Below are positions 23,433-35,859 of a stretch of DNA of 64,000 bases, in pieces. Source of the DNA: Acephala macrosclerotiorum (Eukaryota > Ascomycota > Leotiomycetes > Helotiales > Mollisiaceae); assembly GCA_014904845.1 (NCBI GenBank), contig MU119235.1, positions 291,468 through 355,467 on the forward strand, read 5' to 3'. The notes under the pieces were generated by a model that made no database searches, was not told the DNA's origin, and saw only the letters and a list, made by a program, of their open reading frames with translations. The translations under genes and the position numbers were made by a program. The stretch's first letter is position 1; every line of letters begins with the position of its first letter.

Positions 23433-24584
23433 TGGGCGGAGTGGTTCAACCGCGATAAAGCTACCCGGTTCCCTTGAATGAGAAGATATTTGTCAGGGCG
23501 AACACCACTTGACGGCTAGAACCATTTGATGGCTCCAACAATGCTCTCAAACTCGTCCTTGCCTTCTGTTGCAGTGCTACCACTACGCGAGTTCAGAGTG
23601 GCAGCGCGAATAATACCCACACCAGCCTCGGACCGCGGGGCATGCAAGTTTCGAAAAGCTCGATGATGAGACGAAACTTCATGATGTGCCACTGCAAAAT
23701 CTCTCTAGTATAACTTAATACGGTGATGGACCAATTCCTACAAACCTTGGGTCCTAGCTCAAACATTACTTCATGAGAAGTTGATATCTGGGCCCCTATT
23801 TAAGCGAGCAAGGCGGGGCGGCCACCCCAGACTCAGCTGCGATCCCATGGTAACTAGAATTTCTCTAACGTCCGCCAAGCTCTCTTTCAGCACGGCACCT
23901 CTAGGATTTGAACTTAGTTTCCTTCCGAATGTGGAACGATTTCTTGCATTCCTCCAATCATAGACGTCCGGATAGAAATAGCTGCATGGCAAGTTTTCAG
24001 AGATGCAACAAAAGACTTGGCGTTGCGCTAGTGAAAGGAAACTATAGCTAGTCGAGTCGTACAAGCTCTCGCGATGTGCAACAAACGCCCGCAGACAGCC
24101 TAACCAGGAAAGTAGACTTTTAGCTTTCCTTTGGCCCCCCAAAGCTATACCAGAAAAGAACAACGGGAAGAGACACTTCCTCTAGAGCCCGCGACTACCT
24201 GTAAACCACCGAAGTGTAACATACTGACATAGTCTTGCCAGCGGTGCACAAAACGAAAGGAAGAGCTAGGAGATGGAGATGAAGAGATGGTTCGAGGGTG
24301 AGGTGTAACGTCATGACGGCAAGCAGACACTAGTACAAGAAAGGAGAGGAAAGATCCTGATGTCGACGTGCAACCAAAAAAATCTCCTCTCCCTTCTCGA
24401 CCGAATGGAATATTTCAAGAACGAAAATGCGAGGATGTCCGACCTTTCTAAATTCTGTGATCTTGCCGATTCCTGGGTCCTCTGGCAAGAGCATATTCAT
24501 AACTTAACAATTCGAAGGGAATGCTCCGAAACACCAATTCCAATCCCCTTCAAACGTAGTCCCAAAAGCCTAGAAACACGTCTA
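23433..24584. other. Intergenic, no supported gene
   Basis: About 1.15 kb with short open frames only (up to about 130 codons on the minus strand near 24163-23771) and none with motifs. I looked for tRNA-like T-arms and did not find one that folds. Confidence 0.4.
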
Positions 24585-25679
24585 TCAGCCTACTTCTTCA
24601 CCACGTCCCAGAAGCCCTCCCCCAGCCATCTTCAATCTCACCCAGAACATTACAGTGAAAAATAGAGCACATACCGTCGTCTCCCCCTCAATAACAAACT
24701 GCCCATTATACCCCTTCCCCGTCCCCTTATCATGAACGAACGTCATGAAACTATGTCCAATCCAACTACTCACAAATGCGAAATTCATAATTATTTGAAA
24801 AGGACTCCACCCGTTTATCTCACTCGGAGCATCGAGCCAAGACATTACGTCTCCCCAGGTGGCTACGGGGTCGCTGTTGGATTGGATCTTGAGGCCGCCG
24901 GTGCCGATATAGTTGTAGCCGTTATAGCCGGAGCGGGAAGAAATGGGGGTGGTGGGGATACCGAACGAGGAGGCGGTACTAGTATTGAGGGGGATGATGT
25001 GGGTCAGGTAGAGTTTGGTGCCGTCTGTTGCCGCGAACATTGGGAGGGTTTCGGGGGTGTCCCTGCCCTTGATGCCGGCGGCGGTAGAGGTGATAGGGTG
25101 GTGCATGATGAATGTCAGTGGTAAAGAGCCGTTGTAGAAGACGTTATATTCATCTGCATTTCGCTTCTGACGACTGGCGGGTAGAGGAGCGTTGTTGAAC
25201 TTGACGTTGCTGATTGGAATGTGATCGGGGATGCGGGAGAGGAAGTCGTCTGTTTTCGCTGTTGATGTAGCTGCATCGATCGAGCGACGGAAACGATTGG
25301 GACCATTGACTCCTCCCCACCAAGTGGCTTGTTCCCAGTACAACTTCACCGCCTATTAGTCAAACTCAAAACAAACAAGGAGGAGGAGACGTACAACGGA
25401 AAGTGCCATAGCAATGCCAGTAGTGACGACTGAATGATGACACTCATCTTGGTTCACCAAGCCCCCTTGTGAATTCTTGCACAGAGCAGTGATTTGCCAT
25501 ATCTGGTTTGGACCTTGAGAATAGGCAATCTGAGACGAGGCTCGATCATATGCGCGGGCACAATACAATTGGGCATGCAATGGGAGGGAAAATCCGGTCC
25601 AGGTAGGGATGAAGCCATGGACTTGAGGGATTGGGGAAGTTGCGAGGAGCAAAGCGAGGGTGAGAATTCGATGATACAT
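24585..25679 (-). CDS. Secretory-pathway protein of unknown function
   Basis: Two exons, 25679-25395 and 25352-24585, joined over a 42-bp intron (GTACGT...TAATAG, phase 0) give 350 residues. The N-terminus MYHRILTLALLLATSPIPQVHG is a good signal peptide with cleavage near residue 22. Several cysteines follow (QLYCARAY, ALCKNSQGG, NQDECHH). The second exon has hydrophobic stretches near QIIMNFAFVSSWIGHSFM and CALFFTVMFWV. The last part contains a 45-nt segment (GTATGTGC...TTGAAG, about 24674-24630) that looks like an intron but is a multiple of three and open, so the end of the protein may be spliced or read through. I do not recognise a family; a secreted or plasma-membrane protein is likely. 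Confidence 0.62.
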
Positions 25680-26977
25680 GATGATAGTATTGTGAGTATG
25701 TAGAATTTGACTCTAGAAATTGAAGAATATTTGACATTTAGCAGGTTTTAAACGTTTACCATCATGTTTTGAGTGTCACTTGACACCATTGGTGACGAGG
25801 TAGTACTCAACGTCAGCTACACGACGTTCAACGACATGTAACATGATCTTGCAGATCTAGGTCATCTGGGAGATTGCATTCTGGATATCAGATGTAGCAA
25901 ACTTCTAGAAAGAGGCGAGAAGAGCAGCACAACAGCTTGATAGGGTAGTCGGACCAATTGTTCGACTCGCTTGAAGCACAATGTGTAGCTTAACTCGAGT
26001 CGTGATGGCGTCATGCAAGGAGGACAGGGCGCCGGTGAGCATAAAGGGGGCAGTAAGGCGAAAACAGGATCAGAAACGAGAGTGCTGAAACCCAGCTCGC
26101 CTATCTCATGTACAAACTGTTGTGTTCAAGGCCGGGGTACTGAGAAGAAACGGAAGTGATCCGCATGTCTCGAGCCCGCTGGATACTCTTGACAGCCTCA
26201 ATGTTGTGAATTGGATTGGAACATCTAAGATTTGTTGCACATCGTAGGAGCGGCAGCAGCAGGACGACAGGCGGGACCAGCTGAACACTTTCATTTGCCT
26301 CAACGTTGTGAAAATAGTTAGGACATCCAGAGTTTTGTTGCACATCTTAGGAGCGGCAGCAGTGGGATGACTACTAAACCAAGACGACGACCACCAGGGG
26401 AAAACTTCCAGGAGCTTCAATGTTGTGAATCAGGTTGGTATTTTTTTCGGTTTGTTGCCCTTCGCAGGGCCCTGCCGCCCCGCCCCCCTCCTCCTATCGG
26501 CGGCCTCCTGCTGCCGCTCCTTGCGAAGTGCAACAAAAATTCGAATGTCTGAAACCAAGCTGGGAGTGAAGATAGACAATTGGGCTTCCCTGATGTTGGA
26601 CAACCTCAGGACATTCAAGACTGGGAGCTACAAAAAAAAAAGAACTCCGAAGGATTGTCTGAGATTTGGGTGACGGTCGCAACTTGCGACGGTTAACGAT
26701 CTTGCCGCCTTCTATTGTTTGGGAAGATGTGGGGTGTTCGGGATACTTCCTATTTCTAATTGGAAAGGAACGTTTGCTTTACCGAGGCCTGTTTCTTTGT
26801 GGAAATCTGTGAGGTTATAAACTCGTTGCATACAACCCATATAGGTATCGGTAGGAGAAGGTCGTATGCCCGTTCAGGCAACATGGCATGCATTGTACAA
26901 TACAGTACATACCTCTCTATTCATATTTATACAAATCTCCCCCATTTGTCCCTCATCTGCTCTCTCCACCACATATC
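25680..26977. other. Intergenic with degenerate repeats
   Basis: No gene supported. Contains the promoter of the preceding minus-strand gene and the repeat group at 26196-26560 described separately. A poly-A run lies near 26630-26641. Confidence 0.45.
26196..26565. repeat. Degenerate repeat with two direct and one inverted copy
   Basis: A motif of about 70 bp occurs at roughly 26196-26262 and again at 26298-26364 in the same orientation. Both copies contain CTCAAxGTTGTGAA, ACATC, TTGTTGCACATCxTAGGAG and CGGCAGCAG. A shorter third start (CTTCAATGTTGTGAATC) lies at about 26416. An inverted copy of the TTGTTGCAC...GGAGCGGCAGCAGG part lies at about 26508-26560. The units differ at many positions, so this is an old duplication. 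Confidence 0.6.
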
Positions 26978-28272
26978 CTACAGATCATCACTCTGATAAT
27001 CAATCTCCCCATTCTTTCCCCTCGATCCCCTCGTATGCTCCGGCCCATCAGCCGCCATCCCAAGCTGCCTCTTCTGTCTCTTTAGCTCCGCTGCTCTCTT
27101 CCTATCTTCTTCCGTGACTGGATTCCCGAGATTCTTGGGTGGGAGCCAGGTTACTTTCCCTGTTTCTGCAGCTTCGAGGCGTTTCTTTTGGCCGGATTCT
27201 CCGGCGCGACCGAGGACACCTGCTATTACTTGGATGCAGCGCAAACTGTTCAGATGCAGTCAGTGAAAATGCCCTGAGTAAGAGAGAGAGGAGACAAGGA
27301 GGAAAGGGACACAAACCTGTCATCATTCGCAGGAATAGGATACGTAACCCAAGTCGGATCGGCATCCGTATCAACCACTCCGATCGTTGGAATATTATTC
27401 AACCCACACTCATGCAACAAAATATAATTCTCCAATGGATTCAAACACACCACCAAATCTGGCTTCAACGCACTCCAGTCCGCAATCTTCTCTTCATACC
27501 CTTCCACTTCCTTATCATGCATATCCACTGCTTTGATGCCGCATTTCGCCAATATCTGGTCCCCATTGGTGATTGAGCCTGGTATCCATTTTTCGAAGAG
27601 ATGACAGCCCTGTGTTAGTTCTGCGGCTTTCACGATGCAGGGTCCTTGGCCGGCGCGTGTGCCCACGAAGAGGATCAGTCCACCGTGGTATGCAACTCCT
27701 TCGACCACTTTTGCAGCTCGTCTTAGATGTGCTGCCGTCGTCTCCAATGAGATGATATGTATGCCCTGCCGCACGCCAAAAATGTACCTCTGGTTCATGG
27801 GGTTCCAGAGACTGGTTGAATGTCCCAGATGGCTTTGACTCGCCATCAACAGCTCTAATGTCACATCTTCGGGTTTTGGGGGATCGATGGTGAGTTGATG
27901 AGGTTGATAGTATGGATCTATCTCTGAACCCAGTTTGTCTGTTGTGGCTTTGATCTGGTATCTCTTGTGAAATCTGCTTCTGACTTCTCTTCTCGATAGA
28001 CTCTTCTTTGTTGGAGGAACGAATGTGCGTGTGGCTGGGAGTTGATTGACTTGAGCGTCGATTGGGAGTGTTTCCTTGTTATGATTCAGGATGGTATGCT
28101 CGAGAGCTGCAATATCTTTGGGGGAGGTTTCGGTGGTGAGGGCTCGGAGAAAGGATTTCTGGATTGGCGCGGCGAGCGCCTTGCGGCCTGGAAGGAGTCA
28201 ATTAGCATGGCATATTTGAGAGTTCCAATATCGAGGCGTACCATGCCGTATGGCTACATTTCTGAGGATCAT
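26978..28272 (-). CDS. MRP4: Mitochondrial small-subunit ribosomal protein uS2m
   Basis: Three exons, 28272-28242, 28187-27317 and 27245-26978, joined over introns of 54 and 71 bp, give 389 residues. uS2m is a structural protein of the mitochondrial ribosomal small subunit; the yeast gene is MRP4. The S2 core is clear: SHLGHSTSLWNPMNQRYIFG, RQGIHIISLETTAAHLRRA, LILFVGTRAGQG, and LKPDLVVCLNPLENYILLHE followed by IPTIGVVDTDADPTWVTYPI and, after the splice, NDDSLRCIQVIAGVLGRAG. The N-terminal about 110 residues are basic and should hold the mitochondrial targeting signal (MILRNVAIRHGRKALAAPIQ). The three-exon model is supported by exact phase agreement and by the continuity of the IPANDDSLRC motif across the second junction. 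Confidence 0.92.
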
Positions 28273-30355
28273 TGTTGGGTGGGGAGCTTGAAGTCGTCTG
28301 ATGCCAATGCAACTTTTCTGAGTTCGTTGATGCTCATATCGCGCTAGTCTACGAGGCACCATTCTCTTTTAGGTTTAGACTACAATGCTCGTCAGTCTCA
28401 CATTCTCTCAAACAATTGAAGGGATCAAGTGGTTCATCAATATAGCAAAATCTATCAGCGCAGAGCTTGAGTTCAAATCTTATGCAAAGTTTTATGTTAC
28501 TGGTTTGCACAATCGCACAATCGCACATTCATATTTACTCACCTTATGTCGTTTAATTCTGTATTATTGCGAGCCTCTAAAGACATGTACAGTACAACAC
28601 CATTCGAATCAAAAGGCATGGCGCTTGTAGTCGCTTATCACTATTTCATGAATGGGGTGAGAAAATACGACCTGGTAGTGATCCTTAGAGAGAAAAGAAG
28701 TTATGTTGGACGTCGACCATCGGGCGATGAACGCTGCTTCAATTCCCAACGCCTCTTTCCTCTCCTCCCAAAGATCAGATAGGGAATAAAGAGGAAGGAG
28801 AATAACAATCTTCCTTACTCCCTTCTAAATTAGGGCACAGAAGTCCCGTAACAACAGAGACAATGAGAGCGTTGTCGGAGGCAGGGGCGGAAGTACCCGA
28901 TTAATCAAAGACCGGGTTCCCTCCAGCACACCCCAGATCTCAACTTTTGCACAAAATGCAAACCTTCTTCTACGAAAAGATGTTCCAATTTCACAGTTCA
29001 ATTCAACTCTCACATATGTACGGTACACACTTCTCCTTCCTCATTCTTACCCCCTACCTCCCAGCTTCCACAAAAAAAAAAAAAAAAAATAAGAAAAGCG
29101 TAAATATCGTATAATAATCTACCACTCCCCTAAGACCTGCAACCTCTCGTCTTCTCCCCACTCTTCTTCTACGGCCCACAAATGGCACTCACACATCTAT
29201 CACCTCTGCAAAAAGGGACTGGCAAGAAAGGGTCCAGAAGCTCCATGGTGCAAAGACTCAACCCCAATCAACTAAGACTTGACCCCAATATATGAACACT
29301 ATCCTCTTCCTTCGAAAGGGAAGGGAAATCGAGAAGTATGACTGTTTAGTGTGTAGCTGTGATCTAGCAGCACAGGAGAGGAGAGATGAGGTCACGAGGG
29401 AGGCTGGGGCAAGGCTTGACTGGTGCTTGGGATGGTTAGGGAGAGGAGGGAAATGGCTGAGAAGAGTGTTGAGCTTATTTATGAGGAGGAAGTTAGGGAT
29501 GTGAGAGGTGTGCGATGAGATGATACGAATTGCGAGGGAACGATATGAGGAGGTTGTTAATGAACGTTTGATTTTGAGAGGTCTGGTAAGATGTCGTATT
29601 CGCTGGATGTGACGGCACCCCACTCACGAAATTTATCAGCGCAAGACCTGAATGCAAAGCGCAAAGACATACTTGGACATTATACCGCTACAGCATCTGC
29701 GCAAAAGCGAAGGCGAACGGCAAGGGTGGGCACAGCTAGAACCATGCGAAGACGCTCACGTGCTAACCGGAAGAAGCAAAGTGTTCCGAACTAGGGCCAA
29801 TTGTAAAGTTTGCGAGAGGAATTGTCTCGCTGAGAAGAGGTATAAAGAGCCTTTGCGGAAAGAAAAGAGGGCCTTTGAGCAGTCTGCCGTTCAAGCGAGG
29901 AAGAATTCGGAGCTTGACGCGAAGGGCGCAGGATTGAGTCTAAGTCGACAACCGTTTTATACTCTGTGAAAAACCGTGGTAATTGGCCACCTTACAGGAT
30001 AAGTTTGAAGTAAAAGCTGCAGCCGATGTCCGTGATCAGGCGGCTCAGTCAGTCAAGAATGTTGTACGAAGCAGAGACGAAAGCAGACCTCATTATAATT
30101 GTCCGATGATTTGTAAGAGGTCCAACTCCAATGACTCTAGCAACGTTGACAATAACAAGATTTGTCTCATATAAGCTGAAGCTTTATTAAAGGGCCATAG
30201 CACAATTAAAGAGGTTAGGCAGTGTGGAATGAATCTCATTAATGCATCTTCCTCTTCATGATGCGCGCATCATGGGTATACAGACAGAGATATACTGTAC
30301 AAAAAAAAATCAACGCTGAATACAGTCCAGTCTACCGTCTTATCTATCAATTCCA
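28273..30355. other. 2.1-kb intergenic region
   Basis: No gene supported. It includes a poly-A run at about 29072-29089. Small plus-strand frames between 29591 and 30174 (about 63-105 codons) are Lys/Arg-rich and lie in several frames, which may be the remains of a gene, but I recognise no domain. Confidence 0.4.
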
Positions 30356-32475
30356 TTAACGGCTCGTCGCCCTAGTCAACACAAATACACCAACGATAAC
30401 AACCGCCAGAGTGACGATTGCTCCAGGCAACAATGCTTCATTGGGTACACCAGCAATAACCTGCTCCTGCTGCATTTGCTGAGGCGCGCCTTTTCTTCTT
30501 CTCGCTGGCAGCTCCTCCTCGCTTTCTTCTTCGTCTGAAACGAGCTTTCGGCGCTCACGGATGGTGGATGGTGGTGGTGTTGGTTGTTGGGCGGGGATGA
30601 CAGGGTGAGGATCTAGTGTTGCGCTGATAGGGGGCTTCTCGGGGTCATGAACAAACAAGTCGACTTTGTCATGACGGCCTTGTCTTGCGATGACGATAGC
30701 CTCCAGCAAGTCGTGATCAGTGGTAAGTGAGACAGTGTCTCCGTCATCGTCCAGGTAGCTGAGAGCGAATCCAGATGCACCAAGCTTGCCATCCTCAAAG
30801 GTTGCTACACCTCCGACAGCATCGACCTCAGCTCCAAGCTTGGCGATAACCGAGGCAATTAGCTCAGTCATGCCGTGAGCACCGACAACTTGCAAACGAT
30901 GGACACGACCGCTGGGAGCCTTGAATTTGAATGGGAATGGAATCTCCTCAGCTGGTGTCTCAGGTGGGCCGTTGACAATGGAGTGAGAAGGCGATTCGGG
31001 GGCTCCGGTGTGTGAAGCGGAGTCACCGGGGGCAACACTATCGAATTGAGCGTGTCCTCGAGACAGATCTGGCGACATCAATGATCGGGCACCAGCAGTG
31101 TGATGGTGGCTTCCTTCGCCAGAAACCATCGACTCAGTCTCGTTTTCAAGAGACATCCAGAACTTGTTCCATGCTGGCCCCTCACTATCGCCAGTAGACA
31201 TAGTGTTGATTTGCTCCAGAGTAGCATAGGTAAGCTTGAGGACGTCCACCATTCCGACGATTTCACCTCCCTCGTTCATGACGGGGAGATTTAGGTAGTG
31301 GCCATCTTTTTATCCATCAGTAAACGCCCGCAGTTACAAAAGAAGACCACTTACCGTGCATTTTTCTCAGAGCAGCTTGGATGCTCATATCCATAGGCGC
31401 GAAATCAGGATGTGGGGTCATTACACGAACGACACTGCAGTTTGCAGGGTCCAACCCTGGAGCGATGACACGCAGAACAACATCTTTGCTGGTGAAGATA
31501 CCAGTAATGGAACCCTGATCTTGCACAAGAACAGCTGTCGTATGATTCTCCTTCATTAATGCTGCGGCCTCCTTAACCGATGTCCGTACTGAAACGGTGG
31601 TAGGGGGTCTCCCGTCGAGGACCGACTCCAAAGTGGGACCAGACATTTTCGAACGCAGAGCCTCCACATATTGGATGATTTGCTGAGGTTGACTCGAACC
31701 AAGTTCCGATTGAACACCTTCCAGCGCGTCGTACAGCTTTCTCGAAGAGCTATATGCCCGCTCCAACTTTTCCATAGCATCGTAGAAACATTTTGTGATG
31801 TCGAGGATACCGGATATGTCTTGGTTCTCGTCCATTACGGGCAGATGGCGGAAGCCCTTCTGGACCATAAGGTTCAATGCATCCGTAGCATTGGTGTCTG
31901 TTCGGGCGCAAAGGGGGTTCTTGGTCATGATCTCTGCAATTGTGACACTGCTGGCTTTCACACCAGCACCCACAACTCGGAACGCCAAATCCTTTGCTGT
32001 GAATATGCCCGCAATCCTATCATCGTCGTCCGTAACCAGAACACAATCCTCCCTCTTTGCTGCCATCAACTGAGCAGCCTCGGCGACGGTGGTATTCGGC
32101 TTGATCTGGAGGGCTTGACTTGGGCGGAGGGCGAGGACACTTCCCGGAGGAGCTTTTCGAGTTTGACGTGCTCGACTCGTCGTGTGTTTCTTCTTGCTGA
32201 GGTCGGTCTCGATTTTCCGTCGGATGGCCTGAGACATCCTGTCAGTTTTTTGCAGCTGCAAGAGGGACACATCTCCCGCATACCTCATCTCGATTCGACT
32301 GCCGTTGTCTGCTCGCACTCATGGTAGATCCGCCGGCATCACTGACGGTTGTGTGTGAATCGAAACCCGAAGCTGGTCGAGGGATATTTGACGCCGGGCT
32401 ATTGTTGAACGCTGGAAGACTTCCTCGGCCCTGGCCACGATTGGGCGTGCCTCTCATGGTACCGCTGGAAGCCAT
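30356..32475 (-). CDS. CBS-pair and PB1 domain protein, tail-anchored
   Basis: Three exons, 32475-32284, 32228-31355 and 31305-30356, give 671 residues; introns are 55 and 49 bp. Residues about 95-215 and 265-395 hold two pairs of CBS motifs (TVAEAAQLMAAKREDCVLV; TDALNLMVQKGFRHLPVMDE; SVKEAAALMKENHTTAVLV; HYLNLPVMNEGGEIVGMVD), modules that bind adenine nucleotides and regulate partners. A PB1 domain lies at about 480-575, with an acidic motif YLDDDGDTVSLTTDHDLLEAI that pairs with basic PB1 domains. The last 22 residues (LLPGAIVTLAVVIVGVFVLT) form a tail anchor after an RRRK-type basic patch. The first 64 residues are Ser/Gly-rich. The first intron has only one acceptor that keeps the frame (TCTCAG). 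Conserved in fungi, but its function is not settled as far as I know. Confidence 0.86.
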
Positions 32476-33472
32476 GTTGTATGCAGCTTATGCAAGCTGT
32501 TAATGGCTCTGACGATATCGTAAGCGCTGATTGCTTGGAAGAGGTTTGCGAATTGGCAGAGGAACGGTGTTGCGGTATGGGAATCGAAAGATATTATTCG
32601 GGCAAAACCAGCCTATGTTGATAGGGAAACCAGGGAAGGCCAAGTGAGCCGACTGGTTGGGACGATTGCGTGCACGGGCCATAACGGTCATGTGATGGTT
32701 CTCGCTCTCGCTTTTCTCTAATGTTCCTGCCTTCGACGTGCATTTTGAGACGATGAAGGATGTATCATCATCTGGAACATTTGAGAGGAGATTTGAGTAC
32801 CTTTCTGAAACCCCTGCTTCAGTTTACAGTTGTTTCAAATCAATACGCAAGTCATTGGAAATGGCCTTCACATGTTCGTGCATTCAGGCGCCTGCACGTC
32901 GGACGGTTGTGCTGGCAACCGGGTAGCCCGTGCATTTGTTTTCTTACGCCCACATCATCCAGGCTCATGATATCAGAACGTCCACCCTGATCTCAGGGGC
33001 CACAAGCCTCAAAAAAGGATCACATCTTCCTCCTCCAAGAACCAAACCTCTTCTGATCGCAGACATCAAATCTATCTAAACACTTCTCTCTCAACTCGAT
33101 CGGCCTTCTGAGAGGCCAAACTATATCAACCAAGACTCTTGCGAGTCCACATCTGCTGAGCGGTCCTACGAACTCAATCTGCCCGGCCTAACGGCTTGCG
33201 CTGCGTGAGGTAAGGGAATTGGCAGTATTCTTCATTCTACAGCACTTCGAACAATCTCTGTTCAGCAGAGCCTTCAATGGTTTGCTGGTAGACAATCTAT
33301 TGTTGGCTGAGAGCATACCATGCATTCTCCCTTCCTTCCGGGTTCCCTTTCGTCTCGCCAGTCCAGACTTAATTGAACCGAAACTAATACAGCACAGTCT
33401 CGGAATCTACAGGTGTGCTTAATTGCATTACTTTCAAAACGACAACTTTTCCGAACTCTTCTAGCATTCATA
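32476..33472. other. Divergent promoter region, about 1 kb
   Basis: Lies between the CBS/PB1 gene and the zinc-finger gene, transcribed apart. The right part is probably a long leader of the zinc-finger gene, with a possible leader intron near 33208-33410. No coding region seen. Confidence 0.45.
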
Positions 33473-35859
33473 ATGCTGTCAAATCCAACAAACAACCTTC
33501 ACAACCGACAACGACAACACCGACGACAAAATTCGACACCCAATGCATTCGAACCAGTGAAGGTTTCCAACCTGCCCAACATCCAGAGACATGGCGGACA
33601 TCGCCGTGGAATGAGTCTGGATACTCGACGACGACAAACACCACCGCAGGATTACATGGTAAGTAATACTAACCCAGGATTTCAAACGACAGAACAGCAT
33701 ATATTGCGAGAAACGCAGCAGCAGAGACTGGTACGCCCGGGCCAGCAGTATGTACCTTTCGACAATGACGAGAATTACCTAAATTCCCCAAACGTCACAC
33801 CCCAAAGACAATCATTTGATACCGGATGCATGAACAATCAGTATGGAGATCGTGGTGCAAGTCAGTCTCAATACTATTCCGAACCTATCAATACGATAAT
33901 GCCTGTCGATTCCAGCAACTTCAATGGAAACAATGAATTCAACCTCTTCGAGCCCCAGAATCCAATGACACCATCCGAGTTTCTAGACTTTTCAGCTGGA
34001 TTCGATGGTAGCCAGGCCACGAACAGCGGGAACCATAGCAGACGCAGCTCTGCCGGAAGGAGGATCAGCGGTGGTATCATGGAACGGGTCTCACAATTTG
34101 AGAACATGGCTTTGCAGTCGCCTGTGCGGCATCGGCGTCCAAGTACTCCCCCAAATCAAAATGTTGCGAGTAAGTAGATACCATCGGCCCTCGAGAAAAT
34201 TTCCTGATGAGACCAGGTTATTTTCCACCCACGCCTGTGGATACTCCGCATGATCGCATGATAAAACATGAGCAGTTGAACCCTCGGTTTCTGGATACAT
34301 ATGATACCTCCATGGAAGAGACAATTAAGCCAAAGAGCAACCAGCGAGCTCGAGGTATCTTTGATGATATGAGACAAGAGGCCGAGATGAGCTATATGCC
34401 GACTCCTCCTCGAAGCAGCCAAACGCCAACGACCAGCTCTTTCGATTTAGCTCCTATGCCAAGTGGAAACTATCTCAACTTGTCAAACGCCAATCTAGAC
34501 TTCTTGAAGAACGAACGGCAAAATGATGAACTTCAGTACTCCCCAATTTCTTCCAATATGTCTTCACATCTGTCGTACAATTCATCACCGGAAGCGCCTC
34601 AAATAGCCATGTTCGACCCTTTCGTCACCCAGCCAAAGTTGGAAGCCGCGCCAATGCCATTCATTCCGGAATCTTCAGCTCACGGCCTTTCAGTACCTGA
34701 CTCACCGACAAGGCATTCACATCGAAGATCCGAATCCGTTCAGTCTATCCAGTCTGCATGCAGTATCAATCTAGAGGAAGCAGTGACCGACACAGGCATC
34801 ACGATAGATGACATTGCCACCTTCATCCAAGGCCCCGATCCAATTGATGGCAAATGGCTGTGCCTGTACACCGACTGCAAGAAGCGCTTCGGTCGAAAAG
34901 AGAACATCAAGTCCCACGTCCAGACTCATCTAGGGGACCGACAATACCAATGCCCTCACTGCAAGAAATGCTTCGTCCGTCAGCACGATCTCAAACGTCA
35001 TGCCAAGATCCACAGTGGTGTAAAGCCATACCCATGCCAATGTGGAAATAGCTTTGCTCGACATGATGCTCTCACCAGACATCGACAACGAGGAATGTGC
35101 ATTGGTGCATTCGAAGGTGTTGTAAAGAAGACCGTCAAGCGTGGCCGACCTCGCAAAAACCGACCAGACAACGAGGATCGCCTCGCAAAATCCTCCCGCA
35201 CGAGAAGCAAGAACAAGGCCATGTCTTCGTCCTCATCCACCACCTCTTGTTCCGAGAGTGGCGATGGACAGTCTCCGCGCAGCGAAGCCGATATCCTCGA
35301 CGACAAACCATTTGGAGACTACGACTTCACTCAATCAACAACCGGTATGTCTGGTGGCAGCTTCGAGTTCTCACAACCTCAATCTCCAGGACCAGCTCAT
35401 GTCTCGCCTCAAGCTATCCAGGCTCATTCACCATCGGCCTTCAGTCAGCACTCGCAACACCCCCCTTACCACCGCGACTCCATCTCCGAGTCAATCCGCC
35501 CTCCATCCCATCCCACATCTCCTGCCAAGAGCGTCCATAGCTACCACTCTCCTCCGGGACTCTGCGAATCCTCATCAAGCCCCGCTGCTAGCCAACACTA
35601 CTACGACATCGAGACCTCATCTCACCACGGAGACCACGATCAGATGAGTCTCAACAATCTGACTAGTCTGGCCAACATCTCAGAGCATGATGATGAGATG
35701 TTCCTTGAGGCATTCGCGGCAGCGAGTAATGGGGAAATGACAAGCTTGCAGCGTGATCCGGAGATGCTGACGGGAAAGTTTGATGACAGTTTTGCCAATA
35801 TGGGTGGCGAGGACCCATTTAGATGTGATGCCGAGGAGTTGTTCTTTGGGAGTCCATGA
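33473..35859 (+). CDS. ace2: Ace2/Swi5-type C2H2 zinc-finger transcription factor
   Basis: Two exons, 33473-34169 and 34217-35859, joined over a 47-bp intron (GTAAGT...ACCAG), give 779 residues. Three consecutive zinc fingers occupy residues about 446-527. Finger 1 has C448/C453 and H466/H470 (GRKENIKSHVQTH), finger 2 C478/C481 and H494/H498 (VRQHDLKRHAKIH), and finger 3 C506/C508, H521 and C527 (YPCQCGNSFARHDALTRHRQ). The short C-x-C third finger is characteristic of yeast Ace2 and Swi5, which drive daughter-cell separation and cell-wall genes. A basic AT-hook-like motif KRGRPRKN follows. The rest is Ser/Gln/Asn-rich and likely disordered, with many SP/TP sites that could be phosphorylated. 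The ATG at 33473 is chosen because upstream codons in frame lack ATG. Confidence 0.85.

Noticed and set aside
23850..23930. Sequence resembling a tRNA T-arm (AGGATTTGAACTTAG on the plus strand)
   Set aside because: No matching acceptor or D-arm could be found at the right distance.
29591..30174. Three small plus-strand frames that could be a remnant of a transposase C-terminus
   Set aside because: Lys/Arg-rich but no catalytic motif or family signature could be recognised.
33660..33678. GTAAGTAATACTAACCCAG inside the zinc-finger gene looks like donor, branch site and acceptor
   Set aside because: Only 19 nt, too short for an intron, and removal would break an otherwise open frame.
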